A stretch of DNA of 64,000 nt from Asterias amurensis (lineage: Eukaryota; Echinodermata; Asteroidea; Forcipulatida; Asteriidae), in the NCBI RefSeq assembly GCF_032118995.1, contig NC_092654.1, positions 2,914,001 through 2,978,000 of the forward strand. Reading direction: 5' to 3'. The position numbers and the translations under genes are program-made. The notes under the pieces are model-generated. The model was not told the DNA's origin. It saw only the letters and a program-made list of their open reading frames with translations, and made no database searches. This document shows positions 46,550-56,519 of the stretch, in pieces (position 1 is the first letter of the stretch; every line of letters begins with the position of its first letter).

Positions 46550-46840
46550 CAAAGGAGGACGTCGCAGCCGGGCCTCCCGGTGGGTCTATTTGTCCAGAAA
46601 TTAGCCCAAACGACAGGGGCGCGTGAGCCGGTAGTAAATGGTGCTTCCCGCCCCGGTGAAATGATGTAAACACGCCCGGCCTCTCGCGGTGAAAATTACA
46701 TGGGCGCGACGCGGGCTATTAAGGCACGAATCGACGACGGCGGGGTGACAAAGGAAGCTTGCCGACTCTTGCGGCAAGTTGTTGCCCGAGTGCCCGGGCA
46801 GGGGGGAGGAGAAGGGAAATTCTGGCACTGTGGGAAAGCC
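46550..46840. promoter_or_regulatory. CpG- and GC-rich island upstream of the IGF gene
   Basis: The stretch from GACGTCGCAGCCGGGCC to GCCCGGGCAGG is GC-rich, with many CpG dinucleotides, in otherwise AT-rich DNA. It has no TATA and no long protein-like frame. It lies about 1 kb before the IGF coding start and could be a proximal promoter or enhancer. A GTAAGT at 46956 is a possible but weak donor. Confidence 0.4.
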
Positions 46841-47361
46841 CCATTAATACCGACAAAAACCTACAAATCGGAAGGGCTATTAAAAATCGGCGTGGCTTCA
46901 CACAGTGGTAGCAATTAGGTGCATTAAACAGTCGTCGGAGGTGAAACGTACTGTAAGTGACTCGTCATGCGAAATACAAACAAATTGGCATGACTTCGAT
47001 TTCCATGTTAAGTCGATACCTAGTTAATGGCTACGGCTTCAACAGTGGATATTGCTAGACAAAAGCCTAACCAAAGCCGTAGATCTTGAGATTATTGAGA
47101 TCGCAAAACTTGTTTTTTGTTTGTTGGAAAAGGCAACAATTGCAGACTACTTATTATTACTTGGTCATAATTGCACCTTGGAAATTTGAAACTAGCATGT
47201 TGACTCGAAAATCTGCAATAAAGTTTCGCTTTTTCAGAACACGATGTGTTTTTGGCAAACACATTGAGGTTCTATCAATTTGTAGTTACTTAAAATGTGC
47301 AAACTCTGCAAGAAAGTTTATTCCAATGTCCATATACAAGTAAAAGTAGAGAGTGTATTAG

Positions 47362-47595
47362 CCTGAACAATCTGACGTCACACTCTGTGGCTCATGAATA
47401 ACGCCAGAAAGTGGCCTCATCGGTCCAATCCCCGTCCATAATTACCTTTCACCTAGATTCATATGCAGACTACCGCAAGTACAGCTGCCAAACGTCACCT
47501 CGGACCAATCAAAACACCGAGATAGAAAGCTTACGTCACTGCACGTTTATCCAATGAAATCGCTGTATCGAATGAAGACAGGTACCAGTCTAATG
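47362..47595 (+). repeat. Dispersed repeat family E with CRE-like palindrome (copy 2)
   Basis: Same order of blocks as at 10566, including CTGACGTCAC, CCCGTCCATAATTACC and TTTATCCAATGAAA. It ends about 225 bp before the IGF coding start, so its TGACGTCA and CCAAT motifs lie where a proximal promoter would be. Confidence 0.65.
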
Positions 47596-47789
47596 GTATG
47601 GCAGATACAAACTAATGGTTCCTGGTGGTTTGATTGGCAGCATATTGCGCCACGGGAATACGTCAAAACGTAGCTCCACATACCTTGCAGGACAAAACAC
47701 CGAGCACTTTGATACGCCATATTAGGGATGTAATAAAGCGCTTTATAAGAACCTGTTATTATTAGTAATGGTTTCATCCCATTTCATCT

Positions 47790-47802
47790 TTTTGTTGCAC
47801 AG
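47790..47802 (+). promoter_or_regulatory. Possible 5'UTR splice acceptor of the IGF gene
   Basis: ATCTTTTTGTTGCACAG is a good pyrimidine tract plus CAG 18 bases before the ATG at 47821. It implies at least one non-coding or N-terminal upstream exon. Confidence 0.45.
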
Positions 47803-47820
47803 TTCAGAAACACATCGACA

Positions 47821-50800
47821 ATGAGGGCGCTTCTCCTACTTGACGTCATTTTCGTTGCCTTGGTTCTACCAATCACGGCATGGCCGAAGCTCTGCGGAGA
47901 GCAACTGGTGGAGACAGTGTCTCTAGTTTGCAGTACAAGAGGTTTCTACAGCCATAGAGATTCAAAACGAGATGGTATGTCCAATCAATTAATTTTTCTA
48001 TTCTGGGTGGGGGTGGGTGGTGAAAAAGACAAATTGACCCAGATTCTGAGCCTAGGGGGCCTCACTCTTTTTTGGGTCAGGCTGACCTGGAAGGTGGTTA
48101 AAAAGGCAAAGTCCTTTCAGCACTCAAACATGCACGTTGGGCTGACACTTAACAAACTGGTCAGAATTGACCCGGATTCCGGGTCCACAGGGCACTGGCC
48201 AGCTATTGGGTCAGGCTGACCCCGGAAAGTATGATTAATGAATTGGATTTCAAATCAAAGAATAGTTTTGATCTTACCTTACTCAAGAATCACTTAACAT
48301 TGAGTCTATACAGTGCTGTTATAGTGCTAATAATGCGACAGATCCATTGAAACATAAATCTCGATTATAAAACCGTGCAAAACCTGGCGTTAAAATTGAC
48401 AGCATGGGTGTTACACTGAAAGAGAGAATCAAGTTTGTGTGCTAAAATAATACCATTGTGATTGTTGTTGCAGAAATTAGTGTTTACCACCACATGGTGT
48501 TGATTTCGATTCTGTTTTGGTATCTATGTGACAACCCCTGTTTAAACAACCCGGTTTTTGCAGTGTGATGATGCTGCTCACGAAGGCGCATCTTTGTGAT
48601 GAAATAAATATCCAGATTTCTTAGATTGAATCTGCGAGTTAAGCCCAGTATCATTAACGCGAGACATGGGGGCGCAGTCCCGGGCATCGCAGTGCCCCAA
48701 GCCTTCACTGTACGAGCATGTAATCAGAGCAGGCGGGCAGTGGCCGCTACGTCTGCTGACTAGGGCACCCCCAATCAACCCGGCTGTTGTTGTCGTCGTC
48801 AGCGAGTGAGGCCCCCTTGTCACATTGCTGTGAACAGTTTGATAAACCAAGACACGACCTCCTTAAAAAAAAAAAAAAAAAATCATATCTGCGCACCTGG
48901 CTTTGTGTTATTGCAACGCCCCCAACGTGGCGCCCTGGCTGAAGCAACGAGGCCCCATTCGCGTACGCACGCCCGATTGCAAACTTCCGGAACAAGTTCC
49001 CAGTTACTAACTGATAAGGAACGGTGCCCGCCTTTAAGTGACATGGACATTATGAACGTTGTGTACAAGATTATTACAAAGGAGGGCGTCGTAATGAATG
49101 GAAGGGGGAACTGACCCATTTTGACATCGGCACCACAAGCCGGCTTATATGCTGACTATATTTAAGGCTCAAATCCATAAACAGGAAAGTGACTGTAAGC
49201 GTTGTACCTCCCCTTAGTTGGAACCGCTGTCTCAAGCTTTGGTTGATTTTTTGGCGAACAATACTGTGTGTGGATTTAAATTGGATCTTATCATTGCTTG
49301 CATGCATGCAGTAATACCACTTGGCCGAGCCGTTCTAAAACAAACAACAAATTCAAAAGCTTAGTCATTAGGTTTCTTTTTATATCAAGACACCACAACG
49401 ACCTTGACCGTCAGAATACTTCATTTTTAACTTAAAGGAATTTTGTCTTCTTCAGTTGAGGTTTTCCAGAATGAACGAGCGGCTAAGAGCTTCCTTGGTT
49501 CCCGCATCGGCTCGAGGCAGCGACGGCGGACGGGTAGAATCGCCACGGAGTGCTGCGACAGAATATGTAGCTTCGACATCGTGGAGAGTTACTGTAACCC
49601 TTGGCCCGTGGCAATAGAGTCGCGAGACCCGCCTCTATCTCCCGTCGCACCGGGCAGGGTACGGGAAGATAAATCTGCGGACGTGGACTACATGTACGAC
49701 CCGGATGTTGTGGACGTGGAAGAAGCCAACTCGGTCATACAGCGCGAGGAAGACCTTATCGATGCCATCGAGACGCAAGAACAGGAAATAGAACAAGATG
49801 AGGAACAGAACATGCAAACTCTACCCGAAGAAGACGCTGAAGACACAGATATACGAGAAACAGAGGACGTTGAAGAATCTTTCCCAGTTCCAGTCCCGAC
49901 GAAAAAGAGGAGAAAGGTCGAGGGAAGGAGATCGAAAGAGAGCAAGAACAAAGGTGGAAAATCGGAAGGGAAAAACAAGAAGAGAAGCGGGAGCAGGGAA
50001 GGGGGACGGTCGTCTCGTCGGAGTCGTGGAAAAAGCTCCCGATCGAAGAAGCAGAGGGATGGCCGGGAGAGAAGCAAGAGATGGGAGGGGCTTGATACAT
50101 CGCACCCAGTAAAGGTAAGTCGTTGATCAAAATGATTAGACGAAGAAAAGATGCGTTGGTTGAAAAAACAGCAAAAGAGAGACTTGTTTCTATTGATCTG
50201 TTCTACGTCTTCCGTTTTCGCCATTTTGAGAGTCAAATCGTTTGTGTACATTTTGACCCCCGATATTGCAGAATCAATAGGCGCGGTCCAGGGTCCATTT
50301 CGTACGGACACGTACGGCCTATACTCGCCATATCATAAATCATAAGGGAGTAAAAAAGGTACATAGTTGCTTTTTAATAACTACTGCCAGTTTATACAAA
50401 TTTGTTTGTTTAAGATTCGAAGTCGTGTAATTCACCTAAATTGGAAAAACGTTTTCCGAACACAACAAAACACAACACAACACAACAACACAACGCAACA
50501 CAACACAGTCCGTTGGTTTAATTGAAGAAAACCTGCCTGATCGAAAGATATTTTTTTTTCCCAAACTGTTATGACCCTGATAATATCTTTTCTCGGCATT
50601 GAGTAAATAAACATAAATATAGCTGGCAAAGCTGATTTAGAGTGAAATACGATACTTCTTGAATCATCCAAAGAACATCACAGCTACAAGTATCAAAGAA
50701 GATTTGATATGCACAGACGATTCCACCCCACATAGGGCTATGTGGAGCCCTTGACTCAACTTCCTTCAGCGCCCAGTTACACCTTATGGGAACACCAGAA

Positions 50801-51120
50801 GACACATTTTCCAAAACCAATAAGAGTTTAACACGCCATCTTGCGTAGTATTCACCACGTGTTCTAAATCTTACTTGTCTACACAGGAACCTACTGCAAG
50901 GAGTGTTTTAGGTCGAGTCGATACCAGACCATTCCGTAACTTTCTATACAACCGCTACACTGTAGACGAGAAGCGAGACACTGAAAGAGAAAGCTATCGA
51001 GCGGTGGCGCCCCCTACTGGGTACAATTCACACCGAGGGGGATCCCAACCTGACAACCACCCAACACTAGCGGCGCTATACAACCTTGCAGTTAAACTCG
51101 CCAAGGGACTTCATCATTGA
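47821..51120 (+). CDS. Insulin/IGF-like peptide precursor, three exons, 348 residues
   Basis: A secreted insulin-superfamily growth factor, expected to act on a receptor tyrosine kinase. Exons are 47821-47974, 49456-50114 and 50887-51120; the introns are phase 1 and phase 0, with GTATGT and GTAAGT donors and CTTCAG and CACAG acceptors. Residues 1-21 form a signal peptide. The B chain has KLCGEQLVETVSLVC (Cys25, Cys37; C-x11-C) followed by RGFYS. A short connecting segment ends in RQRRR, a furin-type site, before the A chain ECCDRICSFDIVESYC (Cys84, 85, 89, 98; CC-x3-C-x8-C). The phase-1 intron in the connecting region is the insulin-superfamily position. After the A chain comes a long tail: acidic at about 140-195, then strongly basic at 200-260 (KKRRK, RSSRRSRGKSSRSKK), then a neutral exon-3 end. 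The tail is far longer than insulin's and more like an IGF E domain. An alternative N-terminus seven residues longer is possible if a distal exon is used. Confidence 0.9.
48010..48235. repeat. GGGTCA/TGACCC-rich repeat in IGF intron 1
   Basis: Several inverted and direct copies of TTGACCC and GGGTCAGG(C)TGACC occur with GATTCTGAG or GATTCCGGGTC. Related sequence lies at 51960-52325 and 13775-13830. Confidence 0.55.
48640..49010. promoter_or_regulatory. GC-rich segment in IGF intron 1
   Basis: Two CpG-containing stretches (GGGGGCGCAGTCCCGGGC; CGCCCCCAACGTGGCGCCC) flank an A-run at 48864-48882. The composition stands out from the intron. It may be an intronic enhancer or alternative promoter; I see no exon. 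Confidence 0.3.
50463..50510 (+). repeat. ACACAACA microsatellite
   Basis: About 48 bases of irregular ACAAC/ACACAAC units in IGF intron 2. The minus-strand poly-Cys/Val frame here is an artefact. Confidence 0.85.
51007..51020 (-). promoter_or_regulatory. CTCF-consensus match inside the last IGF coding exon
   Basis: On the minus strand the bases read CCAGTAGGGGGCGC, matching CCASYAGRKGGCRS at all 14 positions. It overlaps codons for APPTG in the precursor's tail. Whether the host CTCF uses this motif is not shown by the sequence. Confidence 0.35.
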
Positions 51121-51548
51121 CGAATAATAGTACAAGAGGAATTTATATGAAAGTACAGCGCCCTCTAACGCGGTTATAATTATAACCTAAAAGGTGTCAT
51201 GATAGTTCAATTTTGTCCAGTTGTGATAAGAGTGAACAACAATGTTCAAACGAATCAGCTGATAAATAATACTTGTTTGTGTTTATTCGTTTATAATTCA
51301 ATTTTGTTTCAACTTAATTAAATCCACTGCCGATTTTTAAAAGAATCACCAACATTGATATTATAACTTTTTGGATCTCATTAATTGACTTCATGTTATC
51401 ACCATTGGAAACGCAATGCTTATTGTCTAAAACAAATTGTTTCTAAAGTTATGTGTTCAACAAATCTTCAATTGGCGACATTCGCCGACGGTGGCAGCAG
51501 ACATACCAGACATATCTGGTTTGTTTGCTGCCACCTAGCGTTGAATAT

Positions 51549-51630
51549 TGAACATGTCAATTGCTCTACGTAATATACGTAATTGCTCTACATAGTATAT
51601 ACGTAATTGCTCTACGTAATATACTCGACA
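51549..51630 (+). repeat. Three-copy short tandem repeat after the IGF gene
   Basis: TTGCTCTACGTAATATACG and variants (TTGCTCTACATAGTATATACG, TTGCTCTACGTAATATACTC) occur three times in a row with 25-28 bp spacing. Confidence 0.8.
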
Positions 51631-51959
51631 GTAAGTGCATGTACATTGCAGTTTACGGGACACGGAGTCTGCGGGAGTTCTAACGTGCACGTTTTGGGTG
51701 ATAGTGTCCAAACTGGACTCTGGCCATAGCCACCAATGTGGGACTTTTGGGAAGCTAGGTGGCACTTGACAACCAGGTAAATCCTTTGTTCTCAGTGCGC
51801 ACTGCGCACTTTCATAACTATGTAAACGATGTAAGTTTACCTGGTAAGTCTGCTTCCGCCTAGCGTTCCAAAGTGTTTTGTTCAAAAACGGTCATAATTC
51901 ACACGCAGCTAATCCGTCCACATCTCACTATGGGTTATCACTCTAAAAACTCACGGGTC

Positions 51960-52325
51960 CAAACCTCATCCTTGTGTGTTAGTTTGGACATTGCAAACTT
52001 GATGTTAAGCTCACCCTGGGCACAAACTTTGCTTATTAAAACACCCTGAAAAATCCCCAGTCAGAATTGACATGGATTCCTGGTCTTAAGGGGCTTGATC
52101 CAATTTTGGGTCAGATTGACCAATTTCTATGACATTTTGACACAATTTATGGGTAATACTGACCCAGAAATGGGTCAGGCCTCACAAGACCCAGACCCGA
52201 GTATATGAATCGGGTCGATTCTTAATCGTGTCGATTCTGAATCGTGTCGATTCTGAATTGGGTCAATTCTGACTCGAGTAAATTCTGATCCGAGAGTCAA
52301 TTCTGATCCGGGAGTTTTCAGTGTG
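51960..52325. repeat. GGGTCGATTCTGAAT tandem and GGGTCA repeat
   Basis: At 52202-52315 a unit of about 18 bp (GTGTCGATTCTGAATC and variants) is repeated about six times; the left part carries AATTGACATGGATTCC and GGGTCAGATTGACC. Same family as the repeat in IGF intron 1. Confidence 0.6.
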
Positions 52326-52329
52326 TACT

Positions 52330-53825
52330 TAAAATGTAATGAAGTTTTACTGTGCAATATTGTGGTACTCTAAACAGTGTTTGAATTTACATAGCCTATC
52401 TATTTTGATTAATGTTTTAGATTTTTGATTAAAGTACATTATTACGTAATAAATTTGTAATCGACATTAAAATGTAAAGAATCTAATCGTTTATGATATT
52501 AAAGGTGAGAGCATAACAAGAAAAATATGTAAATTCACGGACAAAAAAAGATGCTTATATTTTTTCTGATAATATGTTAATCGTAAAAATTACGTAATGT
52601 TGTGAAAATTGTCTTGATATTGTGTAACTGTAAAAGTATATTATTTTATCTGAAATGATATTATTATGTAGAAGTAATAGTTAAGTTTAAGAGTTTAGTT
52701 TAACAAAGTGAGTCTGGTTTCGGCAACAAGTTTTGTGGTAATGGTGTCAAGAAACTAATGAGGGCGCTCTATGTGTAAGCGTGCCACTCGCAAGTAAAAA
52801 ACAATTTAGGCATAACAAATAAAAAACAAAAAACAACAACATCAACAATTACAAACACAGACTATACACTGCCAGACTAGACTGCATATTTGATTATGCT
52901 GCATCCCTCGGTATGTGGACCGAAGATGATGCCAAGCAACCTCATGGCCGAAAGAAAACTAAGAAAAAGATGCTAACAAAAGAGGGCGCTTCTCTGAGAT
53001 ATCAAAAGAACGACACGCCAAAAGACTAACCAAAATGATGTGTAGATGTACATTATTTGCACACAAACTTGCCAAAGCAACCAGTGATTTACTTTACACA
53101 TTCAAGTAACAGAGAAATTGTCAAATGCTCGGAAGGAATGGTATTAAAGTTTGTGCAACAAACAACAAACACAAGGCATTCAAAGCAGAACCTAATACAA
53201 TATTAATCATGAATCGATTATGTATTTGTTGTAATGATGTTAACTGTGCTTGTCCACATTAATTGAATTAAATTCTTGCTTACAACATATTTTAGTGTCA
53301 GATACAATTACCTTTTACCGTGTGTGGGTGTTGTTAATATTGACTTTCACTAAACGCGAATAATATCAAGTAATAAACCACAAGGGAAACTGACTGGGTC
53401 ATGATTTTAATCAAATTTTTGGGTCAACAAAGAAACATTGGCAGTATCGGGATTTGAACCTGCGACCCCGCAGTGTCGGCACTAAACTACTATCTAGGTC
53501 TGCTTTAAGTCAATATCGTTGTTCTGTTTCCCCATGTTACAAGTTAGTGTAATGTCTTGCCTGCCAGAAAACGCTTTGGAGTGGACATGGTCTTTACACA
53601 CACGTGTATTTTAAACAAAAAGTCAAAATGACGGTATCAACAGGGTTATTTTGGAGTTCGTAGTTTCTTAGGTAGATGGTGGAGTGAAAAAAACCAAAAA
53701 CAAGAACGGACCTGAACTAAATTAAGTCACTTCGGGAAACCCCCTACGTCAAGCCCACTATGCATTTTCAATCACGAACGGCATTTCTTTTCTCCGTAAG
53801 CTCTCGGATGGTCTTGAAAGACCAG
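52330..53825. other. No gene recognised
   Basis: Very AT-rich. A tRNA-like GGGATTTGAACCTGCGACCC at about 53450 (reverse B box) is probably a SINE fragment. GAGGGCGCT boxes at 52760 and 52982 resemble repeat debris. Confidence 0.35.
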
Positions 53826-54010
53826 AGCCCAATTCCATAATGCTGCTATGCAAAATATACTGCTTATCAAATTGCTATGCTTAGCAAGAAATAAGTGGGG
53901 CACCAGGTGTAACAGTGTAAACTTTCATGTATTTTGGCTACCAGCTGCTGGGCAAGATTTTTCTGTGCTTGGCAAGTTTTATGCTTACATACTTCTAGAA
54001 ATTGGGTGAT
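53826..54010. repeat. Dispersed repeat family F (copy)
   Basis: GAGCCCAATTCCATAATGCT, TGCTATGCTTAGCAAGAAAT and CTACCAGCTGCTGGGCAAGA match the family at 11119. Confidence 0.5.
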
Positions 54011-54149
54011 GGTCTACATTATTGTGAGAATGGGGGAAACAATGGTACACTGGCAAAAAATAGACTGCTCAAATCTCGCGGGTAATTGAAATTTAAGGAG
54101 CCTTTGGGGAACCTTGTTAGTTTTCACGATTATAAAGCTTCAAATCACG

Positions 54150-55200
54150 CGAGACTTGCACAGTCTGTAGTATCGCTTGATGAAGCATCCTGACAACTTG
54201 CCCAGCATGGGGTGGGAATCCCTACATCGTCCTCGGATGTTAATTAGCGTTTCGTTTATTAGGGAACCCCAGCCTTGTTTACCCCGGAGCTGTGTACGGA
54301 AGCCCCTCAACTATCAGACGAATCTCAATGGGTACAAAAGTCTTAATCCTACCGGGACACAACACTCACAGTCCTCGGTAGAAGTCAGCGACACCACACC
54401 GGGCGCGGTACTCCAAAAGGGTTCAAAAGTTAAAAAGCCGATGACACAATCACATTTTCCCTGGATGTTAACAGACTGAATAAAACTATTAGTCAATCAT
54501 GCCAGGATGACAATACTAGGGATTAGTGGATTGTGTGTTTGGCTTTTTCTGAATTACGGGTTAAAGCCGATATGCTGAACACGGGTGTGAAGTGTGTGCC
54601 AGCCCGGCGAACACACCTAGCTCGTGGTGGTGCAAAGCTCGGACTGATTTCTTGGGAAACATCTCGCGTGCTTCGATCTCGACTCATCTTGGACCTCTCC
54701 CAGATTGATGTATCCCCATCAAACATCCCACAATTTCTCATTCATCACTTCGGGATCAAATCCATCCCCTGGTTTATTGTTGCCACAAGCCGGGACACCG
54801 AACAGGATTTTATGAACCATCTAAGACAAACAACCATCCCTGGGACAGCATTTACCTCGTAGATATCCTGCTGAGAAGTCAAAATACTGAGGGAAGACTT
54901 TGGAAGGATTAAGCGAGAGAGGTAAGTGACTCATACCAAACGGGTAATAGGAGAGCTCCGCTCATTAAAGCGCTGCATTGATCAATTTCCCTCATTTGTA
55001 ATAAACACTCATTAGCTCTCGTGTAAGTTTGAACAATTGAGGAAATGGTAAATTGTGTAATCAGGAACTGCAAATTGCCGCGGCTTTGGTAGGTTGTGTA
55101 AGATTGATGATAAGTGTATTACCTGTACTTATTAACTATCACAAGGTGGTGTATTTATCAAAATGGTTCAAGTTCGTAGCGGCTGTACTGTACTGATAAC
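54150..55200. other. Unique moderately GC sequence, possible regulatory DNA
   Basis: This stretch has no recognised repeat and several homeodomain-type cores, such as GTTAATTAGCG at 54239 and CTCATTAGCTC near 55010. Open frames at 54177-54479 and 54533-54862 do not look protein-like to me. Non-coding regulatory DNA is a guess from its unique character. Confidence 0.25.
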
Positions 55201-56170
55201 TCTATTGTATTCTTATAAGAGTATAAATTAGACCAACATAGAAGTTGTTTTAGGTTAGTATTGATTATTTTGGTTTGTATTTATGACATTGGGCTTGTGG
55301 AAGACACTTCTTTTTATGGCAGTTTTTAAACTTGTGTGCTTCACTGGCGTCCTGGTCAAGATGTTTTATTTTCCGAAGATTTAAAATAAATATATAAATC
55401 AATTATTTTACTCTTGCAGCTCCCAAAGGAAAACTAAGTTTGCAACTTTGAAAAGCCGAGGACATTGTTTATCGATGTGGTTTTTATAAATAATTATTTT
55501 TTGATACGGTGGGTAAACGGATTATTGGCTTTTTGGGAAAGCTTATTTCGGAACTATAATGATTTCTGAAGTTGTTATAAATTCAACTTGTTCTATAATT
55601 TGGAATGGGCATGCATAAACATGCAGAGTGCATTACCAATTTCAGAAGACACAAAACAAAGTGGAGGACGCAAACGATCTTGAATAGATAGGGGTTTGCC
55701 AATTCATGTAAATCAATGCAACACACCCAAACTGAGGCTGGAGTCAAAAATAGTCTGGTCCCTCCTCGCTCAATTTAAAGTTGCACTGAGCCAACATGTG
55801 TTGGCACAGTGTGTTTGGTCTAAAGAGAGTCGCGGCATGCCCAAGTTCTTTGATGTTGTTTGATTGGTTTCTAGTCGGAGAAGGATGGGGGGGGGGTGTG
55901 ATGTACCTTTGAGAGACGGGACCCTTTTCGCCTCGGTCCGGACAAGGGTGACCTCGGCGTTACAGACGCACGTAAGGAGATTAGTTCGGTCCTTTTCAGC
56001 TTTAGTATTTGAGGGCAAGACCCGTGAACTATTCTAGTAGACGGGAAGCAGAAAAGTTCCTTTCAAAATGGAATTCGTTCTTCGACCTTCTTCAAGGTTT
56101 TCCCATAAAAATAGACACAAGGGGCGAAACATGTTGTACTTTTTACAATGTTATTTTTGGGGACCAGGGT
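55200..56170. other. No gene recognised
   Basis: Nothing supported apart from a G-run at 55888-55896. Confidence 0.35.
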
Positions 56171-56181
56171 CACCCCTTTAA

Positions 56182-56511
56182 AGGCAATGGACTCTGTTGG
56201 TTATACGCATAATAATTGTTAGCATAAAAACTTACTTGGTAACGAGCAGTGGAGAGCTGTTGTATATATTATAAAACATTATGAGAAACCACTCCCTCTG
56301 AAGTTACGTTGTTTTTAAGAAAGAGGTTCTCTCACTAAAATATATGTACTGAAGCGCACAAGTATTCACGCAACAAGTGTTTTTTTCTTCATTATTCTCT
56401 TGCGAATTCGATGACCAATTCACAGGTTTGTTAATTTATGCGCGCGTATGTTGGGATATACCAATATTGGGAAAACTGGTCTTTGACAACTAACAAACAA
56501 GTCCAGTGCCT
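56182..56511. mobile_element. TTAA-flanked foldback element, family A (copy)
   Basis: Left end AGGCAATGGACTCTGTTGGT and right end AAGTCCAGTGCCT, bordered by TTAA. Interior blocks TTGGTAACGAGCAGTGGAGA and GAAACCACTCCCTCTGAAGT match the complete copies. Confidence 0.65.
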
Positions 56512-56519
56512 TTAAGAAA

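Noticed and set aside
47975-48219. Read-through extension of the IGF first exon
   Set aside because: Follows the GTATGT donor and enters the GGGTCA repeat; the spliced frame to 49456 gives the A chain instead.
49688-50311. 207-codon minus-strand frame opposite IGF exon 2
   Set aside because: Serine/leucine-rich mirror of the Lys/Arg/Glu-rich IGF tail, a composition shadow.
50463-50510. Possible CRISPR-like or regulatory ACACAAC repeat
   Set aside because: Irregular microsatellite without unique spacers; the genome is eukaryotic.
54533-54862. 109-codon plus-strand open frame
   Set aside because: No recognised domain, no strong start context and an overlapping antisense frame of similar length; probably chance in a moderately GC-rich stretch.
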